64,000 nt of DNA from Vibrio bivalvicida (GTDB lineage: Bacteria; Pseudomonadota; Gammaproteobacteria; Enterobacterales; Vibrionaceae): contig NZ_LLEI02000043.1 in NCBI RefSeq assembly GCF_001399455.2, positions 357,431 through 421,430 on the forward strand, read 5' to 3'. Positions 1-8,924 of the stretch are shown piece after piece. The notes below the pieces were generated by a model, which was not told where the DNA came from, ran no database searches, and saw only the letters and a program-made list of their open reading frames with translations. Position 1 is the first letter of the stretch. Each line of letters begins with the position of its first letter. The position numbers and the translations under genes were made by a program.

Positions 1-2
1 AT

Positions 3-329
3 GAGCAAGCCAAACCTCTGGGCTTTGTGAAAGGTGCTTTGTTTCAGTGGGTAAATGCGAAAGCTTGGGTAGTGGCGATAGGTGCGATTTCGGCCTTTAC
101 CACCGTTGGGGATGCGTACGTTTCGCAAAACTTAACCATTGCGTCAACCTTTTTTGTTGCTTCCTTTCCATGTGTCGGTATTTGGCTTATGTTCGGTTCA
201 GTGCTGAGGCACTACCTGAAAAGCCCTAGTTACCTAAGGGTTTTTAATCTTACCATGTCGACTTTGCTAGCCATTTCCGTTTTACCTGTTGCTATCGATA
301 TTGTCGCTCAGTTAAGCACTCAAACTTAG
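3..329 (+). CDS. LysE/RhtB-family amino acid exporter, C-terminal part
   Basis: This is the 3' end of a gene that begins before the window; the frame is open from base 3 to the stop at 327-329. The residues KPLGFVKGALFQWVNAKAW followed by VVAIGAISAF match the conserved C-terminal half of LysE/RhtB exporters, where a phage-like K-x-x-x-x-x-x-x-QWxNxKAW segment precedes the last membrane helices. Three hydrophobic stretches are visible. The family exports amino acids or similar small molecules across the inner membrane; the substrate cannot be told. A GTG at 27 could be mistaken for the start, but family similarity continues upstream of it, so I treat the gene as cut by the window edge. Confidence 0.8.
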   Translation, partial: EQAKPLGFVKGALFQWVNAKAWVVAIGAISAFTTVGDAYVSQNLTIASTFFVASFPCVGIWLMFGSVLRHYLKSPSYLRVFNLTMSTLLAISVLPVAIDIVAQLSTQT

Positions 330-640
330 AGTTAAGTGTCTGTTTTTTTGCCTTTATTTGACTTTTCTGAGCCAAAAACACTGCCATAAAAGCAGTGCGT
401 AACGCATAAGTGAAGATTTGCGTATGGCAGGTTTACATAAATCTGCTTTGTGTCTCAAAAAGCATGGCTACAAATGTTGTTTTTTTAACCTAGTGCAAAA
501 GCTCTCGTCGGATGAGTTGATTGAAAATTGTTCAGCTACTAACTCTATTAATCGAGCGGAAGTGGTTTCGATGTTTGAATTTTTGCTCCTTATTTAAAGT
601 AATGAAGCGAATCAAAGGATGATAAAGGTTAAATAACATC
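330..640. other. Intergenic region with one marginal short ORF
   Basis: About 310 bases separate the exporter from the lipase-like gene. The only thing seen is an ATG-initiated frame at 424-597 on the plus strand (57 codons, four cysteines, ending in FEFLLLI). It has no clear ribosome binding site and no family I recognise, so I do not call it a gene. No convincing terminator or promoter stands out. Confidence 0.4.
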
Positions 641-1690
641 ATGAAAAAAATGATAAAAATTGTCTCTATACTTGGGGCTGTTGTGTTTTCTAGTTTCACA
701 AATGCTGCGATAGGTAACTATAACGTCGTCTTAGTACACGGCTTTCAATCTGATCAACTCAAGTCTAAACCCGATAAAGCTCAAGTCGCTTTGGAAGGGC
801 AAGATTATTGGAAAGAGTACTGGTTGCAATACGCAGATGCGCGTATCGACTGGCCTGCATATGAACGTGTCGAGGGTAAGATTGCGAGCGACTACGCATG
901 GCCAAAGTTAAAGGAATTGTCGCAACAAGGTACATGTCAGACGGGGTGTATATTTGTTACTCACTCTGCAGGTGATTTAGTGACGAGGTATCTCCTAGAC
1001 AATCAGGATAACTGGTTGACTAATGCGGGGATGACACCTTTGAATATTGTGGCCACGTTTGACTTTGCAGGGGCTGGTGGAGGCTCTGAATTGGGTGACA
1101 TCGTCATCAATATAATTGAGGGCGGCGGCTTGGCAAACAGTGCGATGCGATATGCGATTTCTCTTTGGTTAGGGGAAATGCCAAACCAGCAAAACTCAGG
1201 TGTACTTAATGATCTAAAGGTTGCCAATGCTCGACAAATCGCACGACTGTCCGAACATAGGATCCCACGGATTCGTTTTATTGGTAATGGCACCGATTAC
1301 TTCAAAACGACATCGGCATTTTTGCCTGGTAACGACGATGGTGTCGTAGCTGCACATTCTGCCTGCGGCGCGTCAAGTTCTGGAAAATTTGACAGTTGCT
1401 CGACAGATTTGGCAATGAACGGAAAGATTTCGAATCAGAGTAAGGGCGTTTCTAGCTTTATGCCAGAGCACTACCCTTTGGTTATGGGGGATAGTTATAG
1501 CCATAGCGATGTTGTTGGTTCAAAACATAAGGGAGAAGTGACTTCCAGTGTGAATAAGGTAGAGCTAACGAACGGTCAATATGTCGAGCTAGAAACTTAT
1601 AAAGAGAGTGGTTGGTGGGGAACGAAATATCTGTATGTGAAAGACTCCTCGAAACGCACTATGTCAGAGCTTGCAGTTGCTATGAACTAG
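641..1690 (+). CDS. Secreted alpha/beta hydrolase, lipase-like
   Basis: This 349-residue protein begins with a signal peptide (about residues 1-23, cleavage near TNAA). It has an alpha/beta-hydrolase layout: an early VVLVHGF oxyanion segment near residue 29, the nucleophile motif THSAG with Ser109, an acidic pair in GNDDGVV near 230-236, and a possible catalytic His at 288 in SYSHSD. The motif starts with Thr rather than the Gly of the common GxSxG. Cys99/Cys103 and Cys242/Cys253 could form disulfides, which fits an exported enzyme. It probably hydrolyses a lipid or ester outside the inner membrane; the substrate is unknown. The next gene, 53 bases downstream on the same strand, is probably co-transcribed. 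A simple outer-membrane phospholipase is an unlikely alternative because no barrel is visible. Confidence 0.7.
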   Translation: MKKMIKIVSILGAVVFSSFTNAAIGNYNVVLVHGFQSDQLKSKPDKAQVALEGQDYWKEYWLQYADARIDWPAYERVEGKIASDYAWPKLKELSQQGTCQTGCIFVTHSAGDLVTRYLLDNQDNWLTNAGMTPLNIVATFDFAGAGGGSELGDIVINIIEGGGLANSAMRYAISLWLGEMPNQQNSGVLNDLKVANARQIARLSEHRIPRIRFIGNGTDYFKTTSAFLPGNDDGVVAAHSACGASSSGKFDSCSTDLAMNGKISNQSKGVSSFMPEHYPLVMGDSYSHSDVVGSKHKGEVTSSVNKVELTNGQYVELETYKESGWWGTKYLYVKDSSKRTMSELAVAMN

Positions 1691-1743
1691 TAATCACGAG
1701 GCTATGGCTAAGCACCATAGCCTCGAACTAAAAGGATTGTCCT

Positions 1744-2793
1744 ATGCATTGGAAACATACGGTATCTGCTTCGTCTATGCTACTCGTAATATGTGGAGTA
1801 ACGGTGTGGCTGTTTGAACAAGAGAAGGATATTTCGTCAGAAGCTAAAAACTTCTCCGTGTCAGAAAACACTCAAAATAGCGTGAAAGTTAAAGAAGAAG
1901 TCGAGGAAGCGGCTGCAAGTCTGATTATAGGGCATAACGCAAATACACCTGCGTTGACCTCTTTGTCGCTGCCTTTAAAGCGAGTCGCTTATATGCATCA
2001 GCAAAAGCTCCAGTATCCGTCTTATTCTCAGCCAATTGAAGGAGATGACAGCCCTTACCTTAGCTGGAATGAATTCATTGAACAGCCTCTTCCTGTGTTA
2101 GATGGAAAGTCTACAGCCTCACTGAGTGCTAAGAAGTTCAGACACTTTTATCCAGAATACATTGAGATAGAGCTAAAGACAAGTGAACCAGTTATCGTCG
2201 CTGAATTGAATATTGTATCTGTTGAAAGCCAGAAAATATTGGCGTCAGTGTCTTCAGATAGTCAGCATTGGGTTATCGCTCCAGAGGTTGACTGGCCAGA
2301 AGAGATTCGTTTAGTCGCAAACGTGGATTTTGCGCGAGGGGAAGACGTGGTTAGCGCTGATATCCGTTTTTATCACCCCGTAGCAAGTGTTGTCAGTGTT
2401 GGGGATGGGTATGCTTCTGGTCCAGATATGAGGTTGCCGATTACCCTCGATATTGGTCAAGCTGGAATCTATCGAGTCAGAGCCAATTTGTATCAAAGTG
2501 GTGGAAAAGTAATTGCGTCCTTGGTTCACAAGCAGCTTTTATCTGAAGGGGAACAAACTCTTGAGCTTAAGGCATTTAAAAAGGTTCTGCCAAAAGGCTC
2601 AAACGATCTTGAACTGAAGAATGTCGTTATTGAAAGAATGTCGGGCTATCCGGGAGAGAAGGCTGGCTATGGGCAAAGTGATCTAGAAAGTTACCCGGTA
2701 GGGACATTTAACTCGGAAACCCTTAGTGATGAAGAGTATCAGATGAGTGAACAAGAGCGTCAGCAGGTGGCTTTTTTAGAACAATTGCTATGA
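1744..2793 (+). CDS. Membrane-anchored exported protein, DUF4785-like
   Basis: This 349-residue protein has one N-terminal hydrophobic segment (about residues 8-24) that could be a signal peptide or anchor, followed by a polar linker and a long soluble, beta-rich region. The part around residues 215-300 (GDGYASGPDMRLPITLDI, then GIYRVRANLY and an LVHKQLLSEG segment) resembles the DUF4785 type found in secreted proteins of gammaproteobacteria; I recall this similarity and could not search it. No catalytic motif is visible. It starts 53 bases after the lipase-like gene, so it may be made with it and might assist or accompany it. It is not a classical lipase foldase: no helical Lif-type repeats are seen. 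Confidence 0.5.
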   Translation: MHWKHTVSASSMLLVICGVTVWLFEQEKDISSEAKNFSVSENTQNSVKVKEEVEEAAASLIIGHNANTPALTSLSLPLKRVAYMHQQKLQYPSYSQPIEGDDSPYLSWNEFIEQPLPVLDGKSTASLSAKKFRHFYPEYIEIELKTSEPVIVAELNIVSVESQKILASVSSDSQHWVIAPEVDWPEEIRLVANVDFARGEDVVSADIRFYHPVASVVSVGDGYASGPDMRLPITLDIGQAGIYRVRANLYQSGGKVIASLVHKQLLSEGEQTLELKAFKKVLPKGSNDLELKNVVIERMSGYPGEKAGYGQSDLESYPVGTFNSETLSDEEYQMSEQERQQVAFLEQLL

Positions 2794-2869
2794 TAACGTA
2801 ATTCGTACTAGCAGCAGATTGAAAGCTATCATACAATCGAACGGTGTTTTTTTGTTATGTTGATAACTT

Positions 2870-3145
2870 ATGACCTATAGACATTCCATTTTTCTATTAA
2901 GTCTACTTAGCCCACTCATTGGGTGCTCTAGCACGAATGAAACGCTCGCGCCTGAAGACGTTGTCAGCCAAACCCCATACACTATCGAAAAGGAAGCTAG
3001 TGACCAAGAGCCTATGCAGAAGAGTATCGATGCTCAGGTATTATTAGACACAGAACCCACAAGGCAGATTTTAACCGCGGTAGAAAGCTTAACAGATACG
3101 CTAAATGTTCTCAGTTTTGGCATTTTTGCTGGCTCGAAAATGTAG
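2870..3145 (+). CDS. Small lipoprotein of unknown function
   Basis: This 91-residue protein has a hydrophobic leader and a lipobox ending at Cys19 (SPLIGCSS), so it is probably lipidated. The mature part is short, acidic in its first half, and ends with a weakly hydrophobic stretch (LNVLSFGIFAGSKM). I do not recognise the family. No good ribosome binding site precedes the ATG. It sits 76 bases after the DUF4785-like gene and 90 bases before a Cache-domain histidine kinase; the four genes run in the same direction and could form a loose cluster. Confidence 0.55.
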   Translation: MTYRHSIFLLSLLSPLIGCSSTNETLAPEDVVSQTPYTIEKEASDQEPMQKSIDAQVLLDTEPTRQILTAVESLTDTLNVLSFGIFAGSKM

Positions 3146-3235
3146 AGAAACGACCAGCTTCGCAGGAACGGCTTCCACACTCAATGTGGATTTAATGACT
3201 ATGCTTTAGGAACAAAAGCGTATAAGCGGGTTATT

Positions 3236-5290
3236 ATGCTAAGTCTACAGAGAATATTAAGAAAACTGTCGATTAGAAACCGACTGCTGTTCGGTTATTT
3301 GCTGTTGTTCATAGTTGTGATCAATATTGCTAACCTCTCTAACTATCTGTTAATGAGAGAAGTTGTCAAGCAAGGAGTAGAGAAAGAACTAACGTCGGCT
3401 ACTGAGTCAATAACGAATAACATCGTCAATACGGTTGATATTACTATCCGCAGCTACTTACGTGGAATATCAGAGCAAAACCTTCAATATGTTGAGTTGT
3501 GCTATCAGCAGTTTCAGCTTGGCCAAATTACAGAGCAACAAGCAAAGCAAAAGGCGACAAGCTTCTTGTTAAGTCAATCGATAGGTGAGACAGGCTATCC
3601 CTATGTGGTTGACTCTTCTGGGGTGATTAGAGTTCATCCCAAACAACCGCTGATTAATACGAGTCTTATTTCCTTTGATTTTATTAAGCAGCAAATTCAG
3701 TCAAAGAAAGGGTATCTAGAATATCAATGGAAAAACCCAGATGAATTGGTTGAGCGGCCAAAAGCACTTTACATGGTCTACTTTGAGCCTTGGGACTGGA
3801 TCATCACTTCTTCATCGTATAGAGAGGAGTTTGCTAGTCTAATCAATATTGATGACTTTAGTGACTCGATCTCCAAGTTAAACTTCGATGAAACTGGCTA
3901 TTCATACGTACTTAATCAACTAGGCGATCCTATTGTACATCCATTCGTTACAGGAAACTTCTACAACGTTACCGATTCTAATGGCAAGCTCTTTGTGCAA
4001 GAGATAATAAACAAGAAAAACGGTACGATTACCTATACTTGGCAAAATCCTCATGACGAAGATTTCCGCGAGAAAATAGCAGTCTTTAGATATTTACCGG
4101 AATACGATTGGTATATCGTTTCTTCGACCTATGTAGAAGAACTCAATCAACCGCTTGTTGAGCTGAAAATAATACATCTTGCCGTCTTAGTTTTTGCCAT
4201 TGCTTTAGTGATTCCATCGAACTTAATGCTTAGCCGATCAATTGTATTGCCTCTAAAAGGTATGATGAATTGGATAAGCCAGGCGTCTGCGAGCAAGCAT
4301 CCAACATTAATGAAAGATAAATCGGGTTCGACGGATGAGCTTGCCCAGTTAACGGTATACTTTAATCAGTTCTTATCTGATTTAGATAAAGCGAATCAAA
4401 AACTGCACAAAGAAATAGATGTCCGTATTGCGGCGCAAAAGCAACTCGAGGATTTAAATGAAAACCTCGAAAACAACGTGGCGCAACGCACTCTTGAGCT
4501 AAAGCAAAGTTTGGAAAGGTTAAAGCAAACGCAAGACCAATTGATTGAGTCGGAGAAGTTGTCAGCACTAGGGGGGCTTGTTGCCGGTATTGCTCATGAA
4601 GTGAACACTCCTCTCGGTATTGCGATTACTTCTGCTTCGTTAGTGTCTGACGCAAATAGCGAGCTGAATGCCGCCTTTCAGAAACAAACACTTACTAGCG
4701 AGCAATTTGAAATCAATATGAGCCAGCAACTCGAGGCACTCGAATTATTGAAAGCTAATCTAAATCGCGCTTCGTCACTGGTTCAAAGCTTTAAACAAAC
4801 AGCAGTGCACCAAGTATCTGAAGCACTGAGTCATTTTGTTGTTAAAGATGTACTAGAATCATTAATCGCGAGTCTCCATCCTGAAACTCGAAAAGTATTG
4901 GTTGTGCCAGTGTTAAAAGGCGATTCTAGTGTATCAATGTCAAGTCTGCCTGGCGCTCTGACGCAGGTGTTTTCCAATTTGATTTTGAATAGCGTCTATC
5001 ATGCATTTGAGCAGCAACCAGAGCCCCAAATATTGATAGAGTTCTTCGAACAGAGCGAAGATGTAGTGTTCATTTATCAAGACAACGGATGCGGTGTGGA
5101 GAAGGAGCTACACAAGAAGATTTTTGAACCTTTTTACACCACTCGACGCGGTAGTGGAGGGACTGGGATTGGGCTCAATATGGTTTTCAATTTAGTCAAT
5201 CAGAAATTGAAAGGAAACCTAGAGTTTTCATCCGAGAATGGCGTTAAGTTTGTCATTACCCTTCCCAAGCAAGTCACGCTTGAGGAATGA
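3236..5290 (+). CDS. Sensor histidine kinase with periplasmic Cache domains
   Basis: This 684-residue kinase has a first membrane helix near residues 16-36 and a large periplasmic region with two Cache-like repeats (GETGYPYVVDSSG near 118 and DETGYSYVLNQLG near 220, each followed by a WDW or YDW segment). A second helix lies near 312-333, then a HAMP and coiled-coil linker. The phosphoacceptor His454 lies in VAGIAHEVNTP, and a C-terminal ATPase domain carries QVFSNLILNSV, DNGCGV and GGTGIGLNM boxes. It has no receiver domain and no adjacent response regulator. It probably senses a small periplasmic molecule. Its kinase core is nearly the same as that of the kinase at 34458-36401 and is related to the Amt fusion at 23929-26217, which suggests a shared partner. 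Confidence 0.85.
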   Translation: MLSLQRILRKLSIRNRLLFGYLLLFIVVINIANLSNYLLMREVVKQGVEKELTSATESITNNIVNTVDITIRSYLRGISEQNLQYVELCYQQFQLGQITEQQAKQKATSFLLSQSIGETGYPYVVDSSGVIRVHPKQPLINTSLISFDFIKQQIQSKKGYLEYQWKNPDELVERPKALYMVYFEPWDWIITSSSYREEFASLINIDDFSDSISKLNFDETGYSYVLNQLGDPIVHPFVTGNFYNVTDSNGKLFVQEIINKKNGTITYTWQNPHDEDFREKIAVFRYLPEYDWYIVSSTYVEELNQPLVELKIIHLAVLVFAIALVIPSNLMLSRSIVLPLKGMMNWISQASASKHPTLMKDKSGSTDELAQLTVYFNQFLSDLDKANQKLHKEIDVRIAAQKQLEDLNENLENNVAQRTLELKQSLERLKQTQDQLIESEKLSALGGLVAGIAHEVNTPLGIAITSASLVSDANSELNAAFQKQTLTSEQFEINMSQQLEALELLKANLNRASSLVQSFKQTAVHQVSEALSHFVVKDVLESLIASLHPETRKVLVVPVLKGDSSVSMSSLPGALTQVFSNLILNSVYHAFEQQPEPQILIEFFEQSEDVVFIYQDNGCGVEKELHKKIFEPFYTTRRGSGGTGIGLNMVFNLVNQKLKGNLEFSSENGVKFVITLPKQVTLEE

Positions 5291-5403
5291 ACCAATCTAA
5301 GCAATTTATGTGAATAAGTAAGTATGATCCCCTTAGCTTGAGGTATTTACCCCACATTTTTAACAGGTTACATTGGGGGTATGTCTAATCTAAGGAAAGA
5401 ATT

Positions 5404-6471
5404 ATGAGTGCTTACCTTAAGCAGCTATGTCATATCCACCTACCTGGTAATAGAGAGGATTCGCCAGCAGAACACTTCAAAAAAATGGCGAACTGGTGTG
5501 AAGATAATGATGTAAACCACGATGTCTATGGCGAAGGTGAAACAATCCAAGCTTTCGAGCAGAAAGTGGCAGATTTACTGGGTTATGAAGCAGGGCTTTT
5601 TGTGGTCACAGGAACAATGACGCAACCCACAGTATTGGAACTCGTGACAAAACAAAAACGAAATCCTAATGTAGGCATGCACCCATCTAGCCACATATAT
5701 GTTCATGAAAGACAAGGCTACCAACTTCAGAATCGATTCAACATATTGCCGATAGGCAATCAGTTTCAAACATGGAAGCTCGAAGACCTAAAAGTGTGGC
5801 CCGACGAATTGGCGGCGGTTTTGTATGAACTCCCTATGCGTGAAATTGGTGGTCAACTGCCTTCTTGGGGTGAACTCGAACAGATAAAAAGCTATTGTGC
5901 CGACAACAACATTCATCTCCATATGGATGGCGCGCGACTATGGGAAGCGTCTGCTTACTATCAGAAAGAATACAGAGAAATCGCACAAGGCTTTGATACA
6001 ACGTATGTTTCACTATACAAGGGGATTAATGGACTTGGCGGCTCTATGCTACTTGGTTCAAAAGAGTTTATTGACTTAGCTTCAATCTGGATGAAGCGCC
6101 AAGGTGGCAACCTCTATCACCGTACACCTTATGTTGTTTCAGCAGCGATGCAATTTGATGAAAAGTTGGCCAAACTGCCAAAGCTGTTCGAGCGCACTAA
6201 ACAAATATACAAGATTCTCGAAGAGTTTCCCGCTCTAGCAGTGAACCCCGTTCAACCTCAATCTAACATGCTGCATCTCATCCTTCCGTTTAGCTGCCAT
6301 GAAGCAAAAGAACTTCAGCAGGCGTTTGCGACGGAAAAGGGCATTTGGTTTGGTAATCCACAAGTGACAGCCAACCCAAATCAGTCGGTTGTAGAATGGT
6401 ATGTGGGTGACAACCTGCTTGAAATGGAAGATAAAGTGTTAAGAAACTTCTTTAAGGAACTCATTAACTGA
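5404..6471 (+). CDS. Threonine aldolase-family PLP enzyme
   Basis: This 355-residue protein belongs to the beta-eliminating lyase/threonine aldolase family of fold type I PLP enzymes. It shows DVYGEGETIQAFEQKVADL near the N-terminus, the cofactor-binding aspartate in HLHMDGARLWEA near residue 178, and the likely Schiff-base lysine in SLYKGINGLGG near 205 (SLSKG in classical enzymes). The reaction is probably cleavage of a beta-hydroxy amino acid such as threonine to glycine and an aldehyde, in the cytoplasm. Classical LtaE is somewhat shorter and differs around the lysine, so the exact substrate is open. A MerR-type regulator starts 29 bases downstream and may belong to the same transcript. 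Confidence 0.8.
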   Translation: MSAYLKQLCHIHLPGNREDSPAEHFKKMANWCEDNDVNHDVYGEGETIQAFEQKVADLLGYEAGLFVVTGTMTQPTVLELVTKQKRNPNVGMHPSSHIYVHERQGYQLQNRFNILPIGNQFQTWKLEDLKVWPDELAAVLYELPMREIGGQLPSWGELEQIKSYCADNNIHLHMDGARLWEASAYYQKEYREIAQGFDTTYVSLYKGINGLGGSMLLGSKEFIDLASIWMKRQGGNLYHRTPYVVSAAMQFDEKLAKLPKLFERTKQIYKILEEFPALAVNPVQPQSNMLHLILPFSCHEAKELQQAFATEKGIWFGNPQVTANPNQSVVEWYVGDNLLEMEDKVLRNFFKELIN

Positions 6472-6500
6472 GTGTGACAGTGGTTATAGGTGCCTATGAA

Positions 6501-6842
6501 ATGAAAATTGGAGTTGTCAGTGATAAAACAGGAATGAGTATCCACACTATTCGTTATTATGAGAAACAGGGTCTAGTCAAAAAGCCTGTTAAGGATGTCA
6601 GTGGTCATCGTTCGTATAGCTCAAAAGATGTGGATGTCCTTAATTGGGTCTCGTGTATGAAAAATTCTGGTATGTCTCTAAGCACTATCAAAAGATATAC
6701 GGAGGCCTTCTATAAGGGCAATGATTCAGAGTGCGTTGCATTTTTAGAAGTGCACCTTAAGCACCTTTATAAACAGCAACAGGATATCGAGCACTATATC
6801 GAGGTGACAGAAAACAAAATAAATCGCTTCAAAAACGCTTGA
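6501..6842 (+). CDS. MerR-family transcriptional regulator
   Basis: This 113-residue regulator opens with the MerR winged helix-turn-helix (KIGVVSDKTGMSIHTIRYYE) and continues into a dimerisation helix (about residues 75-110). I chose ATG 6501, preceded by ATAGG at 6486-6490, because family similarity begins exactly there; a GTG at 6474 would add nine unsupported residues. It has no cysteine cluster typical of metal-sensing or SoxR proteins, so the effector is unknown. The stop codon overlaps a MerR-type promoter/operator for the PhzF-family gene, so that gene is the likely target. This kind of regulator typically binds between widely spaced -35 and -10 elements and twists the DNA to activate. 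Confidence 0.85.
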   Translation: MKIGVVSDKTGMSIHTIRYYEKQGLVKKPVKDVSGHRSYSSKDVDVLNWVSCMKNSGMSLSTIKRYTEAFYKGNDSECVAFLEVHLKHLYKQQQDIEHYIEVTENKINRFKNA

Positions 6843-6870
6843 CCTAGAGTATGGTCTAGGTTGCTAACCT
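6839..6870 (+). promoter_or_regulatory. MerR-type promoter with operator dyad
   Basis: A -35-like TTGACC at 6839-6844 and a -10-like TAACCT at 6865-6870 are separated by 20 bases. Within the spacer is a perfect inverted repeat, ACCTAGA (6842-6848) and TCTAGGT (6855-6861), with six bases between the arms. An over-long spacer carrying a dyad is the hallmark of MerR-family targets. It starts inside the stop codon of the MerR gene and lies just ahead of the PhzF-family gene. Confidence 0.7.
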
Positions 6871-6900
6871 CATTGAACTAACCCAGTGAGGAGAAGCAAA

Positions 6901-7770
6901 ATGGAAGTAAAAGTAACCATCGTAGATGCCTTTGTAGACGGAAAGTTTGGTGGCAACCCAGCCGGTGTTGTTCTAGATGCAGACTCTTTAAGCGCCGAGC
7001 AAAAACTGCTGGTTGCTAAGCAAGTCGGCTTGTCTGAGACTGCGTTTGTTTCAGAGTCGAATGCTGGAGCAGACTTTAAGCTCGACTTTTTCACCCCAGA
7101 GAAACAAATCGCACATTGTGGTCATGCCACCGTTGCAACGTTTAGTTACCTTGCCAAGCAGGGACTAGTTCCCAATCCAAATACGTCTAAACAAACGATT
7201 GACGGAAATCGTGAGATTCGGATGGAAGGCGAGTTTGCCTATATGGAGCAGCTACAACCACACTACCTCCGCCTTGAAGCTGATATGGATAAAGTTTTGG
7301 AAGCCTTAGATCTCGTGCAAGAGAATACGCTTGGAACACCGATTGTTGCGAGTACCGGAAATGCTTTTATTCTGGTCGGAGTTAAAGATATCCATACATT
7401 GGAATCTCTTAAACCGAAAATGGATTTAATTAATGAGCTGTCAGAAAAGTATGACTTGATAGGCTTCTATGTATTTACACTTGAAACTAACCGCGCCGGG
7501 AGGGATGCTTCAGCAAGAATGTTCGCGCCTCGCTACGGGATAAAGGAGGAGGCTGCGACAGGAATGGCAGCTGGACCGCTGGCGTGTTACTTATATGACT
7601 ACTTGGGAGTTAAAAAGCACGAGATCCATATCGAACAGGGTTACGCGATGACAACACCGTCACCAAGCTGCATTAAAGTGTTGCTGACACTCAACAATTC
7701 AGAGATTACTTCTTTGCTTGCAGGTGGAGTTGGCGTGGTTTCTAGTTCTAAATCTGTAGTAGTCGTATAG
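6901..7770 (+). CDS. PhzF-family isomerase/epimerase
   Basis: This 289-residue protein matches the PhzF family: an N-terminal VDAFVDGKFGGNPAGVV segment, the FTPEKQIAHCGHATVA motif near residues 60-75, and the C-terminal half with YGIKEEAATGMAAGPLA. The acidic residue in GLSETAF (Glu about 46) corresponds to the catalytic Glu of PhzF. Members catalyse isomerisations by proton transfer; only some make phenazines, and no other phenazine genes are present here, so the physiological substrate is unknown. ATG 6901 is preceded by GAGGAG at 6888-6893; a GTG at 6886 lies in that binding site and is not the start. Expression is probably controlled by the MerR protein just upstream. Confidence 0.85.
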   Translation: MEVKVTIVDAFVDGKFGGNPAGVVLDADSLSAEQKLLVAKQVGLSETAFVSESNAGADFKLDFFTPEKQIAHCGHATVATFSYLAKQGLVPNPNTSKQTIDGNREIRMEGEFAYMEQLQPHYLRLEADMDKVLEALDLVQENTLGTPIVASTGNAFILVGVKDIHTLESLKPKMDLINELSEKYDLIGFYVFTLETNRAGRDASARMFAPRYGIKEEAATGMAAGPLACYLYDYLGVKKHEIHIEQGYAMTTPSPSCIKVLLTLNNSEITSLLAGGVGVVSSSKSVVVV

Positions 7771-7975
7771 TGACAGTCAGGAGCAGATAAGTACCTGCCT
7801 TAAGTTTTTGAGCGGACAATTTGCTTAAAACTTTATCTGTTTGTTTAATAGATGTTTTAGAGAAGTAGTGTGCCGGAGAAATCAACTAAGGTTGGTTGTT
7901 ATTCTGAGAGGTTGCTAACACGCCTATTTTCAAGCTTGATGTATTCTAAGTGAAGTCGGAAAGAGGATTCTATTA

Positions 7976-8236
7976 ATGTCAAAAAGCTCCAAGCTTCACA
8001 ATGAAGACAAACTAGTAAAGAAGGCACTGGAAATTGGTGAAAAAATGGCGAAGATGCAAGGCTTCGAATTACCCCAGTCGCCACAGCCGATTAGAGTGAA
8101 AGCTATCTACCTATTTTTGGTCGATGCCAAACAAATCCCTCCGTTACCTGAAAGTAAGCTTGATGGTGCCAATATCAAACACAGACTCGCACTCTGGATT
8201 CATAGTGCACTGCCAGATAACGACCCTTTGAAGTAA
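7976..8236 (+). CDS. DUF5062-like small protein
   Basis: This 86-residue, lysine-rich soluble protein begins with a helix (LVKKALEIGEKMAKMQGF) and ends with a second helical segment (IKHRLALWIHSAL). It resembles small Vibrio proteins grouped as DUF5062, whose function is not known; I base this on recall. A ribosome binding site (AGAGGA) lies about nine bases before the ATG. It is a single gene with its own terminator. Confidence 0.65.
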   Translation: MSKSSKLHNEDKLVKKALEIGEKMAKMQGFELPQSPQPIRVKAIYLFLVDAKQIPPLPESKLDGANIKHRLALWIHSALPDNDPLK

Positions 8237-8251
8237 ACGATTCTCATATGT

Positions 8252-8283
8252 AAAAAGGCGAACCATTTAGTTCGCCTTTGTCT
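8252..8283 (+). terminator. Rho-independent terminator
   Basis: A perfect ten-base stem, AAAGGCGAAC (8254-8263) with GTTCGCCTTT (8270-8279), has a six-base loop and short flanking A and T runs. It ends the DUF5062-like gene. A similar stem-loop (GCGAACC/GGTTCGC) appears at 13683-13700. Confidence 0.8.
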
Positions 8284-8394
8284 TATCGTAAGCAAAAGAA
8301 CTTGAAGGATAGGCACATGCACCTGAGTCATCCTTTATGATGTGCGTTCTTCTAATATTCTTGAATATTATCTTCTATGTTTATCGAGCCACGA

Positions 8395-8820
8395 CTAATA
8401 ACCATTTGGATTGTCGATGATGTACACCCAGCCACCATCTACGTAATGCATGACCTCTAACGCCGTTCCTTGTATGGCCTTCTGTTGTAGGGCGTTCGAT
8501 ATTTCCCAATCAGAGCGAACCATGGCTACGTCCTGGTTAATGTGGATAGAGACACTTTTGGTGAGGATACTAACATCGTCTTTCATGTAACCCTTTAACA
8601 CCTGCTTAATCGCTTCTCTTCCCTTAGCTTGGTTACCTTCTTTATCTAAAACAAACACGGCGTCTTGATGAAAAAGCGTACTTAACCCCTCTAAGTCATT
8701 ATTCTCAAAATATTGCCCAAATAGTGCGTGCAGTTCAGAAGGGGTTTGTGGTTTCGAGTACTGAGCCCCCGCTTGGAGACAAAAAGAAAACAGAAAAGTT
8801 AAAAGTAAAATGTAACGCAT
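8395..8820 (-). CDS. Exported NTF2-like (SnoaL/DUF4440) protein
   Basis: This 141-residue protein has a signal peptide (residues 1-19, MRYILLLTF through LQAGAQ) followed by an NTF2-like fold of the SgcJ/EcaC or DUF4440 type: LFGQYFENNDLEGLSTLF, then the FHQDAVFVLDKEG strand region and a GREAIKQVLKGYM helix. Such domains bind small ligands or act as simple enzymes; nothing here fixes the role. It is expected in the periplasm. It is transcribed away from an HxlR regulator at 9015-9353, and the 194 bases between them carry a strong palindrome, so this gene may be a target of that regulator. Confidence 0.7.
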   Translation of the reverse strand: MRYILLLTFLFSFCLQAGAQYSKPQTPSELHALFGQYFENNDLEGLSTLFHQDAVFVLDKEGNQAKGREAIKQVLKGYMKDDVSILTKSVSIHINQDVAMVRSDWEISNALQQKAIQGTALEVMHYVDGGWVYIIDNPNGY

Positions 8821-8924
8821 GGTTTAGTCCTTTTATTGTTGGCTCAGATACCACCTATACCCTTGCCTTGTGGCTATGGAGTAACAATAAAGAAGTTAGT
8901 TTCTAATTTAAACTAGGTTCTAAA

